Shown: piece by piece, positions 50,331 to 59,728 of the stretch
Layout: each line of letters starts with the position of its first letter
Position numbering within the stretch: the stretch's first letter is position 1
Assembly (NCBI RefSeq): GCF_000176035.2
Contig: NC_015675.1
Location: 3,228,001-3,292,000 of the forward strand
DNA: 64,000 nucleotides
Direction of reading: 5' to 3'
Origin: Mesorhizobium opportunistum WSM2075
GTDB taxonomy: Bacteria; Pseudomonadota; Alphaproteobacteria; Rhizobiales; Rhizobiaceae
The notes under the pieces: generated by a model
What the model was told of the DNA's origin: nothing
What the model saw: the letters and a program-made list of their open reading frames with translations, nothing else
The model's database searches: none
Made by a program: the position numbers and the translations under genes

Positions 50331-51662
50331 ATGGCTGCCGTCCGGGCCGCTAACCCGGCAGCCAGCTGGACAGAAGCTGGTCAAGCCGCCGCGCCCCGCG
50401 CCGGCAGCTCCGTGGACTGGGTGACCCGCTTCGGACTGGTCGCGACGGTGGCGTTGCTGTTCGCCGTCTCGGGCGGCATGCTATGGCTGGTGGGCTACAA
50501 TTACGACGGCCTGATCGGCAATCCGGCGACCAAGATCCACCCGTCCACCTACATATTGGTGCTGGCGTTTGTCTGGCGCTCATGCACATTCGGCAACCCG
50601 GTCGGCTACACCATTCATGTCGCCGACAGGCGGCCGGCCAGCGCATTACTGGCAGTCATTTCGATCTTTTTGCTGATCATCGTCATCGTCAGGCAACGCC
50701 CCGGCATGGCCGGCATGATCGATACGTTCGTGACACCGGCGCTGCTGGTGATGATGCTGAGCGAGAACGACGAACGGACCTTCGCCCGGCTGCAGACGGT
50801 CGTTCATGCGGTCATGACGGCGAATGCAGTGCTGGCTCTGTTCGAATTCGCGACCAAGACGCTGATCTTCCCCTACCGGCTCGACGGCGAGGTGTTCGTT
50901 TCCGACCTGCGCTCGACCGCCCTCCAGGGGCATCCGCTGGCCAATGCCACGATCACCTCGATTTATGTGCTGGCGCTGCTTTCGGGCTCACGATCGCTGC
51001 CGATGCCGATGCGGCTCGGGCTGGTCGGGCTGCAATTCGCCGCGCTGGTCGCGTTCGGCGGGCGTTCGGCGATGGTGACGACGATTGTTCTCGGCGCCAT
51101 CTATTTGCTTTTCAGTGGCGTGGCTTACCTGCGGCGAGGACGCATCAGCCTGCCGGGCGCCGCCCTCGCGGTCATGCTTGCCTCGCTGCTGCCGGTCGTG
51201 TTCGTCATGCTGTTCTCCTACGGCTTCTTCGATGCACTGCTCGAGCGCTTCGTGTCGGACAGCGGCAGCGCCAATGCTCGCGTCGAAATGTTCGAGCTCT
51301 TCAAGCATCTGGAACTGCGCGACCTGATCGTGGGGCCCGATATCGATCTTCTCGAAAGCATGCGCCGTATCAACGGCCTCGAGCAAGGCATCGAGAACCC
51401 GATCATCCGCCTGGTTCTCTACCAGGGCGCCTTCTTCACCCTGCTGATGCTGTTCGGCTTCACCCTGTTCATGCACGAGGTCGCGCGCCGCTGCCATCCC
51501 GGCATCTGGCTGCCGATGCTGGGTTGGCTGATCCTGCTCAACACCTCCGAGAGCCTGGCGTCCAAGACAACGCTCATGACCAAATTCGTAGCGATCGCGC
51601 TGGTGTTGTACAGGCCGGGGCGGGCCGGGGTGGGGCAAAGGGTGCAAGCGAGGCGAAACTAG
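50331..51662 (+). CDS. VpsF-like polysaccharide polymerase (Wzy-type membrane protein)
   Basis: A 443-residue multi-pass protein with about ten hydrophobic helices, e.g. ATVALLFAVSGGMLWLVG, LLAVISIFLLIIVIV and FAALVAFGGRSAMVTTIVLGAIYLL. The loop sequence ALQGHPLANATITSIYVLALL and later ARVEMFELFKHLELRDLIVGPDI match VpsF/O-antigen polymerase proteins. ATG two bases after the stop of the chain-length gene (co-translated). Polymerises repeat units at the periplasmic face. Confidence 0.85.
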   Translation: MAAVRAANPAASWTEAGQAAAPRAGSSVDWVTRFGLVATVALLFAVSGGMLWLVGYNYDGLIGNPATKIHPSTYILVLAFVWRSCTFGNPVGYTIHVADRRPASALLAVISIFLLIIVIVRQRPGMAGMIDTFVTPALLVMMLSENDERTFARLQTVVHAVMTANAVLALFEFATKTLIFPYRLDGEVFVSDLRSTALQGHPLANATITSIYVLALLSGSRSLPMPMRLGLVGLQFAALVAFGGRSAMVTTIVLGAIYLLFSGVAYLRRGRISLPGAALAVMLASLLPVVFVMLFSYGFFDALLERFVSDSGSANARVEMFELFKHLELRDLIVGPDIDLLESMRRINGLEQGIENPIIRLVLYQGAFFTLLMLFGFTLFMHEVARRCHPGIWLPMLGWLILLNTSESLASKTTLMTKFVAIALVLYRPGRAGVGQRVQARRN

Positions 51663-51697
51663 CGTGGAACTCGGCGATTGCCTGTATGGAACGGTGA

Positions 51698-52969
51698 CTA
51701 CTCCGGCATCCTCAATCCAAGCGCCTCGACCATCGCCGGGTCGAGCGCACGCGTGGTGTCGTCCATCATGCCCATGCCATCGAAGAGGTCCCAGAAGGCC
51801 CAGGGGAAGCCGAACGACTCGGCGCTCTGCCTGACATCTGCGATGTAGCGGGCGCGATCGGGATTGGGCGCTGCCACATAACGCGCGTCGGTGCGCAGCG
51901 CGCCGAATTCGCCCAGGATGACACGTTCCGGTGCAATGCCATGGCTGTCGGCCCAGTCGCGCGCCTGGCTGAGATATTTGTCGATGAACCAGCGGTCGGG
52001 CCGGGCGTCGAAATAGACCTTCAGCACGCGCTCGGTTTCCGCATAGGCGGCTTTCTTGTCCGCTTCGGAGGTCTCGGTATCCCTGGCCATGCGTGCCCTG
52101 ACGGAGGCCAGAGTCGCGTCGAGCGAACCGGCGGAGGCCGGCCATGGCACATTGTTCAGCGCGCGGTAGACGGGCTCGCGCATCCACGGCGCGCCCTGGT
52201 GGCTGAACAGATAGGGCTCGTAAAAATGAAAGGTGAACAGGATCGGCTCGAAGGGAACCAGCGGTTCGGGATCGAGCGCGGCCAGCCCGCTCACCATCGA
52301 GCCGCAGCCGCCGGTGACGACCATCGGCAAGGACGCGGACGATGCCCTGGCCGCCGTCAGAAGGGAAAGCTGGATCCGCGACCAGACGTTGGAATCGCAG
52401 GATTGCGGCGGTTCGTTGACCGGCTCCAGCGCCACCATGCCCGGCGTGAACCGCTCCAGCCTGCCGGCAAGCTCGCCGATCAGCGCGCGATAGAGATCGA
52501 AGGCGGGCGCGGCGGTGCTGGAGACCATGCGGTCGGGGTTCCAGTAGTGGGTGGCGCCATTGGCCTGGACGTTGACGATTATGCCGAGACCGGCGTCGAT
52601 TGTGGCGGTGACGGCCGCGTCGAGCATGTCCAGCAACTTGCCGCGCGTGGCGGCGTCAGCCGCCAGAAACGGACCGGGATCGACGGGCAGGCGGATGAAA
52701 TCGAGCCCGGTCTTGCGTAGCCGGCGAAGATCCTCTGGTGTCGGCACCGGCCGCTGCGACTGGAACGGCGGCCAGGCATAGTCGGTGCGCGGTGCCGGAA
52801 ATTCACGCGTCAGCGCAAACCAGGGCCAGGCGTTGACGCCACGGCGAAAGCGCCATTCGCCACTGGCGGCGAGGGCGGGCGTTGCCGACGAAAGCGGTGC
52901 CAGCGCCACTGCTGCCGGCGCCAGCGACAGCGCCGTCCTGAGAACCCGCCGTCGGGACCAGCCCGTCAT
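51698..52969 (-). CDS. Tat-exported glycoside hydrolase family 5 protein
   Basis: A 423-residue secreted glycosidase. Twin-arginine signal SRRRVLRTALSLAPAAVALA; catalytic barrel FIRLPVDPGPF, proton-donor Glu in ALEPVNEPPQS, His/Tyr in LFTFHFYEPYLFSHQG, nucleophile Glu in VILGEFGALRTD. A cellulase/mannanase-type fold next to glycosyltransferases suggests processing of the exopolysaccharide. Its start overlaps the glycosyltransferase stop by four bases (ATGA), so the two are co-expressed. Confidence 0.9.
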   Translation of the reverse strand: MTGWSRRRVLRTALSLAPAAVALAPLSSATPALAASGEWRFRRGVNAWPWFALTREFPAPRTDYAWPPFQSQRPVPTPEDLRRLRKTGLDFIRLPVDPGPFLAADAATRGKLLDMLDAAVTATIDAGLGIIVNVQANGATHYWNPDRMVSSTAAPAFDLYRALIGELAGRLERFTPGMVALEPVNEPPQSCDSNVWSRIQLSLLTAARASSASLPMVVTGGCGSMVSGLAALDPEPLVPFEPILFTFHFYEPYLFSHQGAPWMREPVYRALNNVPWPASAGSLDATLASVRARMARDTETSEADKKAAYAETERVLKVYFDARPDRWFIDKYLSQARDWADSHGIAPERVILGEFGALRTDARYVAAPNPDRARYIADVRQSAESFGFPWAFWDLFDGMGMMDDTTRALDPAMVEALGLRMPE

Positions 52970-54135
52970 ACCGCGCCGGCCGAGGGACGGTCGATCGCGA
53001 CTCTCTCGGCAGTGGTTACGCCGAGAAGCCGGTAGGCTTCGTTCTCGTAGGCGACCAGGACATCGTCCCAGCGGAAGGCTTCGCGGGCGCGCGTCCTCGC
53101 TGCCTCACCGCAGGCCTTGACCAGGACGTCGTCCTCCAGCGCCTGCTGCATCCGCTCGGCGCAGCTCTGCGTATCCTTGAAGAAGATGGCGGCGGCACCC
53201 GCGGTCCACCTGTTGTACGGATTGTCGTGGGCGATCACCATGTTGCCGGCGGCCAGCGCCTCGACCAGCGAAGGGTTGGTGCCGCCGACCGTGTGGCCAT
53301 GCAGGTAGGCGCGGGCGTGATACCGCAGCGCTTTCACCGTCGCCTGGTCGTAGATGGCGCCCGGCAGGACCACCGAGGCGTTCGCCGCCTTGCGGATGGC
53401 GACATGATAGGCGATTTCGTCGGAGAGCGTGCCCAGCACCACCAGCTTCATGTCGCGCTTTTGGCTGCAGAAGGCCTCGACGATCGGCAGGATGTTGTTG
53501 TCGGGCTCGATGCGCGCGATCGAGATCAGGTATTTGCCGGGCTCGAGGCCGAGCGCACGAACCGGCGCCTCCGGTGCCGCCGTCACCGGGTCGGCGCCAT
53601 AGGCGATGGTGGTAATGGCACTGCGCGGCCGGCGCGTCGCCAGATGGTCGGCGATGACGGGATGGTCGGCGACCAGGCGTTGCGAGGCCCAGGCGCCGAT
53701 CCACTCGTTGAGCCAGAACCATGCGCGCGCCGCCGGCCCCCATTTGGGGCGACGCCACTCGATGCCGTCCATGTTGGTGATGATCTTGCGCCGCATCAAC
53801 CTGAGCCAGGTCAGGAAGACCGCGCCATTGTAACCGAGCACCAGGCATACGCCGGGCCGCCGGGCGGCGTCGAGCACGCATTGCCAATCGAATTCCAGCG
53901 TCGCGCGCGGTCCCTTCGAGGCGACTTGGATGTGAATGAGTTCGATGCCGCGCCAGGTTTCGGTGCGCATCCTCCGGTCGACCCGCTCGACCTCCTCCTG
54001 GCAGTAGACGCCGACCTTCCAGCCGCGCCCGGCAAGAAAAAGCGCTAGCTTCTCGGCGAAGGTTTCAAAGCCGCCATGGGCCGCGGGGATGCCGCGGGTC
54101 CCCAGGATCAGGATGGAAGGCTTTTCCGATTTCAT
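52966..54135 (-). CDS. Glycosyltransferase with DUF1972 N-terminal domain (rhamnosyltransferase-like)
   Basis: A 389-residue GT-B enzyme. DUF1972 opening ILILGTRGIPAAHGGFETFAEKLA (residues 8-31), the acceptor half with RRKIITNMDGIEWRRPKWG, and a GT1 donor half with GLEPGKYLISIARIEPDNNILPIVEAF and YLHGHTVGGTNPSLVEALAAGNMVIAHD. Similar to bacterial beta-1,4-rhamnosyltransferase-type enzymes. ATG just 3' of the long divergent promoter region. Cytosolic/membrane-associated, builds the polysaccharide repeat. Confidence 0.9.
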   Translation of the reverse strand: MKSEKPSILILGTRGIPAAHGGFETFAEKLALFLAGRGWKVGVYCQEEVERVDRRMRTETWRGIELIHIQVASKGPRATLEFDWQCVLDAARRPGVCLVLGYNGAVFLTWLRLMRRKIITNMDGIEWRRPKWGPAARAWFWLNEWIGAWASQRLVADHPVIADHLATRRPRSAITTIAYGADPVTAAPEAPVRALGLEPGKYLISIARIEPDNNILPIVEAFCSQKRDMKLVVLGTLSDEIAYHVAIRKAANASVVLPGAIYDQATVKALRYHARAYLHGHTVGGTNPSLVEALAAGNMVIAHDNPYNRWTAGAAAIFFKDTQSCAERMQQALEDDVLVKACGEAARTRAREAFRWDDVLVAYENEAYRLLGVTTAERVAIDRPSAGAV

Positions 54136-54451
54136 GGCTGTTGGCGCTTTCAGAGAGGTTCTTTATATTAGCAATTGCTGCATTAATAATTAGAGACCGG
54201 CAACTTCCGTGCCATCCCACAATCTTCGCGTTTGGGCAGGTGATCATCGCTCCGGGTTGTAAAAAAACAGTGTTGGACCGGTGATTGTTTCATTCTCGGT
54301 CAACCCTTCTGTGCGTAGCTGCATCGAAACGAGGCAGTGCAATGGTTGGTTGGCCGGCGGCCGGGCAGATCAAGCCAGGCATGATTTTTGCGTAGCGGTT
54401 TCTGCACGCCGTCAGTCAATGCGATGGTGCAGCACCTGGCGGGATACAAAG
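54136..54451. promoter_or_regulatory. Divergent promoter region of glycosyltransferase genes
   Basis: A 316-bp AT-richer gap with no gene. It contains AATTGCTGCATTAATAATTAG near 54170-54190 and the sigma-54-like site at 54377-54392. Other regulatory elements were not recognised. Confidence 0.5.
54377..54392 (+). promoter_or_regulatory. Candidate sigma-54 (RpoN) promoter
   Basis: AGGCATGATTTTTGCG has GG-N10-GC spacing and GGCA...TTGC blocks matching the -24/-12 consensus TGGCACG-N4-TTGC. A predicted start near 54403 lies about 50 bases before the glycosyltransferase ATG at 54452. Confidence 0.45.
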
Positions 54452-55621
54452 ATGCGGATTGCCTGCGTTCATCAGGGATATGAACTCTATGGTTCAGACC
54501 GCAGCTTCGCGGAGAGCGTCGCTGCGTTGCGCGCGGCATTTCCGTCCGCCGACATCGAAGTCGTGCTGCCGCGCAGCGGCCCGATCCTAGGGATCCTCGA
54601 ACCGCATGCCAGCCGCATCGTCTTCGAGCCGCTATGGGTGCTGAGGCGCCAGGCCATCGCGCGCCTTGCCACCGTCGAGATGGCACGACTGCCGGTTGCC
54701 GTGCTGAGAGCATGGCGGCGGCTCAGGAATTACGATCTCACCTACGTCAACACCTCGATCGTCGCCGATTACGCGTTGGCTGCCCGCTTCCTGCCCAGCA
54801 AGGCGGTGCTGCACATCCATGAAATTCCCGAAGGCGCCATGCGCCGGATCCTCGTCGGCCTGATGCACTGGAGCCATGCCGATCTCATCTTCAACTCGCG
54901 CGCAACCCGCGCCGCATTTGGTGAGCCCAAATCCGCGCGCTCGCATGTCGTCTACAACGGCGTTGCCGGCCCGCCGGCGGCCGAAGCGATGACCTATGAC
55001 GGCAAGCGCCCGCTGCGGGTGCTGCTGCTTGGCCGCATCAACCGGATCAAGGGCCAGGAAGTGCTGCTCGAGGCGATCGCCTCGATGCCGGCGGAACTCA
55101 AGTCGAGGATCGAGGTGCGGCTGGTCGGCGGCGCCTTCGAAAGCGTCGAGCGCGAGCGCGCCTTGGCCGAACTGGTCGGCAGAATGGGCCTGACCGGGCG
55201 TGTCAGCGTCCTGCCTTTCATACCGGACCCTTCGGAGCATTATCGCTGGGCCGACATCGTCACCGTGCCGTCGCGACGCCCCGAATCGCTGGGCCGCGTC
55301 GCCATCGAGGCGATGGCCTATGGCCGGCCGCCGCTGGTGTCGGCGATCGGTGGACTGGTCGAGGTGGTCAGCGACGGCGAGACCGGCTGGCATGTGCCGC
55401 CGGGCGACGCAGCGGCGCTGTCGAAGAAATTGCAGGAGATCATCCTCACTCCCGAGGCCTGGCGCGGTTTTGTCGCCGCAGGCCGCGCGCGCTACGAGGG
55501 GGTCTTCAGCGAACCGGTCGCGGCGGCCGCGATCGCGGCGATCGCCGGCGACAAGCTGAAGGTGACCATGGCAAGGCCGGGCAGGGCGGCAAGCAGCCGC
55601 CAGGCGGAGACACGATCGTGA
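54452..55621 (+). CDS. Glycosyltransferase family 4 protein
   Basis: A 389-residue GT-B enzyme. N-terminal half MRIACVHQGYELYGSDRSFAESVAAL, donor half with VLLLGRINRIKGQEVLLEAIASM, and the EX7E motif PESLGRVAIEAMAYGRPPLVSAIGGLVEVV. The upstream frame lacks support; the ATG at 54452 is the family-like start. Its stop overlaps the GTG start of the flippase gene (GTGA). First gene of the second plus-strand exopolysaccharide unit. Confidence 0.92.
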   Translation: MRIACVHQGYELYGSDRSFAESVAALRAAFPSADIEVVLPRSGPILGILEPHASRIVFEPLWVLRRQAIARLATVEMARLPVAVLRAWRRLRNYDLTYVNTSIVADYALAARFLPSKAVLHIHEIPEGAMRRILVGLMHWSHADLIFNSRATRAAFGEPKSARSHVVYNGVAGPPAAEAMTYDGKRPLRVLLLGRINRIKGQEVLLEAIASMPAELKSRIEVRLVGGAFESVERERALAELVGRMGLTGRVSVLPFIPDPSEHYRWADIVTVPSRRPESLGRVAIEAMAYGRPPLVSAIGGLVEVVSDGETGWHVPPGDAAALSKKLQEIILTPEAWRGFVAAGRARYEGVFSEPVAAAAIAAIAGDKLKVTMARPGRAASSRQAETRS

Positions 55622-56919
55622 GATTCCCGGGCCATCTGGTGCGGCGCCTCGTGCTGATGGTCGGCGGCGAGGCGATGCAGAGCGGCTTTCACTTTGCCCT
55701 CAACCTGACGCTGCTGCACATGCTGTCGGCACAAGGCTACGGCCTGTTCGCCATTGGCATGGTGATGGGCGGCGTCGGCCTGTCCTACATCAGATCGCTC
55801 ACCGCCGTTCCCGCCTCGATCTGGATGAGCAAAAGCACCAACAGCGCCGGCGTCGACGCCCATGATGTCGCCTTCGGGACGGCGGCGGTGGTGGTGGCGC
55901 TGCTGATGGCCGTTGGCACCGCGATCCTGATGCGCGTCCTGGGCGATCCGAGCGGCATCGCCGCCGGCTGCTTTGTCGGCGCATGGTCGTTGCGCAGCCA
56001 CATGCGCACGGCATTCTTCGCCCGTCGCCAGCAGGTGGTCGTCTCCATCAGCGACGCCGCCTTCACCATCGCCGGCACCGTCCTGACCGGGTTCACCATC
56101 TGGTTCGCCCCGGGCGCGCTGCAGACGGTGTTCTATGCTCTCGCCGCGGCGAATGTGTTTGGCATCGCCGTCCTGGTTCGGCTGGCGCGCCGCACGATCC
56201 GCATCAGCTTCCGCATGCCGACGCGGCGGCGCTATGCAAGGCTCTGGCCCCAGCTGCGGTGGTCGGGTTTCAGCGCCACCACCACCAACATCCAAGGCCA
56301 ATGCCTGGCGCTGTTGGTCGCCGGCATTGCCGGGCCTGCCGCCTATGCTCCGCTGGCAGCGGTGCTGGTGCTGTTTGCCCCGCTGCGGATCATCAGTCTT
56401 GCCTTCGTGAACATGACGCAGCCGGAGCTGGCGAAGCTGATGCGCAACAACGAAACGGCCCGTGTCTGGGCGCAGGCAAAAATCTGGTCGCTCGTCATGG
56501 GGCTCGGCGGCCTGGTCTATGGGTGCGCCATCATGGCGGTCCTGCCGATGATAAAATCCCAAGCCCTACAGGATGCATCGGTGGGCTTCATCGGAGTGTT
56601 CGTGATCGCGAATTTTGTCCCGATCATGCTCTACATCATGCCCCGCATCGTGCTCGAGATCCTCGGCGATTTCCGCATCGTCGCGTTCATCACGACGGGC
56701 GGCGCGATCGTCGGGCTGGCGCTGATCGCGATCCTGCTGGCCATAGCCTCTCCACCTTGGTCGCTGGCGGGTTCCGCGATCTCGGAGATCTTCGTGCTCG
56801 TGGCATCATGGTATTTCGTGCGTCATCGCATGTGGAACATCGAGCACCCGGACCAGCAGCGCAACAGCCGGCCGGGCACGTGGCGGCGAGCGGTCCCGTT
56901 CGCCGCGGCAAAGCGGTAG
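55618..56919 (+). CDS. Polysaccharide flippase (Wzx/MATE-like)
   Basis: A 433-residue protein with 12 or more helices of the polysaccharide-exporter family (FHFALNLTLLHMLSAQGYGLFAIGMVMGG, VVALLMAVGTAILMRVLG, GGAIVGLALIAILLAIASPP). Moves lipid-linked repeat units across the inner membrane. GTG start overlapped with the glycosyltransferase stop by four bases. Co-expressed with the acyltransferase genes downstream. Confidence 0.9.
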   Translation: MRFPGHLVRRLVLMVGGEAMQSGFHFALNLTLLHMLSAQGYGLFAIGMVMGGVGLSYIRSLTAVPASIWMSKSTNSAGVDAHDVAFGTAAVVVALLMAVGTAILMRVLGDPSGIAAGCFVGAWSLRSHMRTAFFARRQQVVVSISDAAFTIAGTVLTGFTIWFAPGALQTVFYALAAANVFGIAVLVRLARRTIRISFRMPTRRRYARLWPQLRWSGFSATTTNIQGQCLALLVAGIAGPAAYAPLAAVLVLFAPLRIISLAFVNMTQPELAKLMRNNETARVWAQAKIWSLVMGLGGLVYGCAIMAVLPMIKSQALQDASVGFIGVFVIANFVPIMLYIMPRIVLEILGDFRIVAFITTGGAIVGLALIAILLAIASPPWSLAGSAISEIFVLVASWYFVRHRMWNIEHPDQQRNSRPGTWRRAVPFAAAKR

Positions 56920-56922
56920 GAG

Positions 56923-58155
56923 ATGGATTTGACAGGCGAGGCAGTGCAAATTGCTGCGGTGGACGGCCTGCCCGGCGGGCAGGTCTCCCAACCTGCCGCT
57001 GTCCCTGCGAACGACGCCTACACGGCGCGATTGCACACAAGCCTCGAGGCGGTCAGGCCGCTCTGGCTGCGCTTCCAGGCGGATGGTGTCTGCACCGCCC
57101 ACCAGCATTTTGCCTGGGTCGAGGGGATCGTGGCGCGGCTGATGCCGGCCGGCGCGGAGGCGCTCATCGTCGAAGTGAACAATGCGGTGACCGGCGCGCC
57201 CCTGATGCTGGTGCCGCTGATGCTGCGGCCAGCCTTCCGCCATCGGGTGATCGAGTGGCTGAGCTGCGGCGTCTGCGACTATTCGGCGCCGCTGCTGGCC
57301 GATGCGAGCGCGTGGACCGCACAATCCGCGCAGGCCGCGTGGGCGGCGGTGCGCTCCGTGCTGCCGCCGGCGGACCGCGTCCACATCATGGGAATTCCGC
57401 GGCGGATCGACGGCGTCGCCAATCCACTGGCCTTGCTCGCGGCCACGCGCGATTCCATGCAGACCACTTATGGGCTCGCCATCGACGGCGACCCGGAAAC
57501 CGTCCTCAAGCGCCTGTGCAGGCCATCCTTCGTCAAGGAATTCGGCAAGGACTGGCGCCGGCTCGAACGGCTCGGCGGCCTGGAGTTTGTCGAGGCCGAC
57601 ACACCCGCCCTGGTCGAGCTCATCTTCGACGGTCTGGTTCGGATGCGGCTCAACCGCTTTCGCGAAATGGGCCGTTTCGACCTGCTGACGCAAGAGCCGG
57701 TTGTCGATTTCTATCGCAAAGCCGCCCTGCAGGGCCTGTCTGACGGATCGGTGCGGCTGTTCGGACTGCGGGTTGGCGAGGCTCTGATCGCCGCTCAATA
57801 TCTGGTCGTTCATCAAGGCACTGTTCACGCTTTGCTGATAGCGATAGACCAGGATGCGGTTCCCAACGTCTCACCTGGCCTCTTGATCATGGGCAGGCTG
57901 ATAGGCTGGGCGCGCGAGCGGCGGTTCGATTATTTCGACCTGTCGGTCGGCAACCAGGGCTACAAGGGACATATGGGCGCCAAGGGTTCGGTGCTGGCCG
58001 AGCTTCGCCAGGGGTTTACGATGCGGGGCAGTGTCGCGGGCATTGCCATCGAGTTCCGCAACCGGGCCGAGGCCTTCGTGCGCTCCAACCCAAGGCTGCT
58101 CAAGGCGGCCCAGGGACTGATGCGAGGCTTGCGGCGTTTGCGTGGGGGATCCTGA
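56923..58155 (+). CDS. GNAT/FemAB-like (BioF2) acyltransferase 1
   Basis: A 410-residue protein of the acetyltransferase-like CelD/BioF2 family common in EPS clusters. Marks include VCTAHQHFAWVEGIVARLMPAGAEALIVEVNN, RVIEWLSCGVCDYSAPLLAD, and the GNAT half FVKEFGKDWRRLERLGGLEFV to YFDLSVGNQGYKGHMGAKGSVLAEL. It is followed by a strongly similar gene. Acylates a sugar or precursor in the cytosol; substrate unknown. ATG three bases after the flippase stop. Confidence 0.85.
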   Translation: MDLTGEAVQIAAVDGLPGGQVSQPAAVPANDAYTARLHTSLEAVRPLWLRFQADGVCTAHQHFAWVEGIVARLMPAGAEALIVEVNNAVTGAPLMLVPLMLRPAFRHRVIEWLSCGVCDYSAPLLADASAWTAQSAQAAWAAVRSVLPPADRVHIMGIPRRIDGVANPLALLAATRDSMQTTYGLAIDGDPETVLKRLCRPSFVKEFGKDWRRLERLGGLEFVEADTPALVELIFDGLVRMRLNRFREMGRFDLLTQEPVVDFYRKAALQGLSDGSVRLFGLRVGEALIAAQYLVVHQGTVHALLIAIDQDAVPNVSPGLLIMGRLIGWARERRFDYFDLSVGNQGYKGHMGAKGSVLAELRQGFTMRGSVAGIAIEFRNRAEAFVRSNPRLLKAAQGLMRGLRRLRGGS

Positions 58156-58183
58156 TAGCGAGCCGCAATGACAGGAGAAGCAT

Positions 58184-59407
58184 GTGGCAAGCTACGCGAT
58201 GCGAACGACTCCGACGGCGGATTTGCCCGATGGCTCGCCTTCTCCGACTGTCGCCGGTGCTGCTGCAACCCAGCGCTTTACGGCCCGGCTGCACACCAGC
58301 TTCGACACCGTAAGGCTGCTATGGCTGCTCGTTGAGGCGCATGGCCTGTGTACTGGCCACCAGAGCCTTGCCTGGGTGGAAGGGATCGCCAAACGGCTGA
58401 TGCCCAAGGGCGCCGAGTTGCTCGTCGTCGAAGTCAACGACGCCGCCACCGGCGCGCCTGTCATGCTGTTGCCGCTGATGCGGCGCCGGGCACTCGGCCA
58501 CACTGTGATCGAATGGCTGAGCCGCGGCGTATGCGATTATTCGGCACCGCTGCTGGCGGACAAGAGACAATGGACCACGCAAGGCGCTGACGCAGCCTGG
58601 GCCACTATCCGCTCGGTGTTGCCGCCGGCAGACCGCATCCACATCGCGGGCATCCCGCAGCAGATTCACGGCGCCGCCAATCCGCTGGCGCTGCTCTCGG
58701 TGGCGCGCAATTCGATCCAGATCACCTCGGGCCTCGCCCTGCACGGCGAACCGGAGACGCTGGTCAAGCGCATCTGCAAATCGTCCTTCGCCAAGAATTT
58801 CCACAAGCATTGCCGCCGCTTCGAACAAATGGGCGGGCTCGCGCTGGTCGAGGCCGACACGCCGGCGCTGACGCAGGAACTCTTCGACAAGCTCCTCGAA
58901 CTGCGGTTGAAAAGGTTTCGCGAGCTCGGGCGTTTCGACCTCCTGACCCAGGCGCCGGTCGTCGACTTCTACCGCGACGCGGCCCTGCGGGGCCTGGCCG
59001 ACGGATCGGTGCGGGTCTTCGGGCTGCGTGTCGGTCAAGACTATCTCGCCGTCATGTACGCGCTGATCAGGAAGGGCACCATGCACGCTCTTCTGCTTGG
59101 GATCGATCAGGACGCGGTCGCCAACGCTGCGCCGGGCCTGACCATGATCGGCAAGCTGATGATGTGGGGATGCGCGCGAGGGCTCGACTATTTCGACCTG
59201 TCGGTCGGCGGCCAGGGTTACAAGCAGCATATCGGCGCGTCGAGTTCGGTGCTGGCCGAGCTGTGCGTGCCGATAACGCTGCGGGGCAGGGGCTCGACGG
59301 CCTATATCAGGCTGCGCGGGAAGACCGAGCTTTTCATCCGCTCCCGGCCAGGGCTGTTCAAGGCCGTGCAGGGCGTGATGCGTCGTTTGCGGCGGTTGAA
59401 GGACTGA
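58184..59407 (+). CDS. GNAT/FemAB-like (BioF2) acyltransferase 2
   Basis: A 407-residue paralogue of the preceding gene, similar along its whole length (VCDYSAPLLAD, YFDLSVGGQGYKQHIG and FRELGRFDLLTQAPVVDFYRDAALRGL are almost the same), with a divergent N-terminus and C-terminus. GTG start after GGAGAAGCAT. A recent tandem duplication retained for a second acylation step is likely, but the two may simply be redundant. Confidence 0.85.
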   Translation: MASYAMRTTPTADLPDGSPSPTVAGAAATQRFTARLHTSFDTVRLLWLLVEAHGLCTGHQSLAWVEGIAKRLMPKGAELLVVEVNDAATGAPVMLLPLMRRRALGHTVIEWLSRGVCDYSAPLLADKRQWTTQGADAAWATIRSVLPPADRIHIAGIPQQIHGAANPLALLSVARNSIQITSGLALHGEPETLVKRICKSSFAKNFHKHCRRFEQMGGLALVEADTPALTQELFDKLLELRLKRFRELGRFDLLTQAPVVDFYRDAALRGLADGSVRVFGLRVGQDYLAVMYALIRKGTMHALLLGIDQDAVANAAPGLTMIGKLMMWGCARGLDYFDLSVGGQGYKQHIGASSSVLAELCVPITLRGRGSTAYIRLRGKTELFIRSRPGLFKAVQGVMRRLRRLKD

Positions 59408-59413
59408 ACCGGT

Positions 59414-59728
59414 TCATAGCGGCTCGGTATCGAAAAGCAGCATCGTCACCAGGTCATCGTCGCCGGCGAATTTGCGCCGGTCCACCGCACAGGCCTTGCC
59501 GGTCTCGCTGGCAAAGGCCGAGCGGATGGCCTCCAGGCTGTCGAAATAAAGCGTCGCCACGATGTAGGGCACCTCGCCCTGCAGGACATTCACGATCGGC
59601 CGCCGGCTGATCTCGTAGCGTTGTAGGCCGGGAAGCTGCTTGGCCAGCGGCACGTGGATGTCGAAATAATGCCGGTCGAAGGCAGCCGGATCGGCGGGGG
59701 TTTTGTAGATGACAAGCATCTTGGCCAT
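59414..59728 (-). CDS. EthD family protein
   Basis: A 104-residue small dimeric alpha/beta-barrel protein. MAKMLVIYKTPADPAAFDRHYFDIHVPLAKQLPGL at the N-terminus and RRKFAGDDDLVTMLLFDTEPL at the C-terminus give the ferredoxin-like EthD fold. ATG at 59728 has GGGAG; a longer start at 59773 is less likely. Converges on the acyltransferase. Family members act in degradation or polyketide cyclisation; function unknown here. Confidence 0.85.
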   Translation of the reverse strand: MAKMLVIYKTPADPAAFDRHYFDIHVPLAKQLPGLQRYEISRRPIVNVLQGEVPYIVATLYFDSLEAIRSAFASETGKACAVDRRKFAGDDDLVTMLLFDTEPL

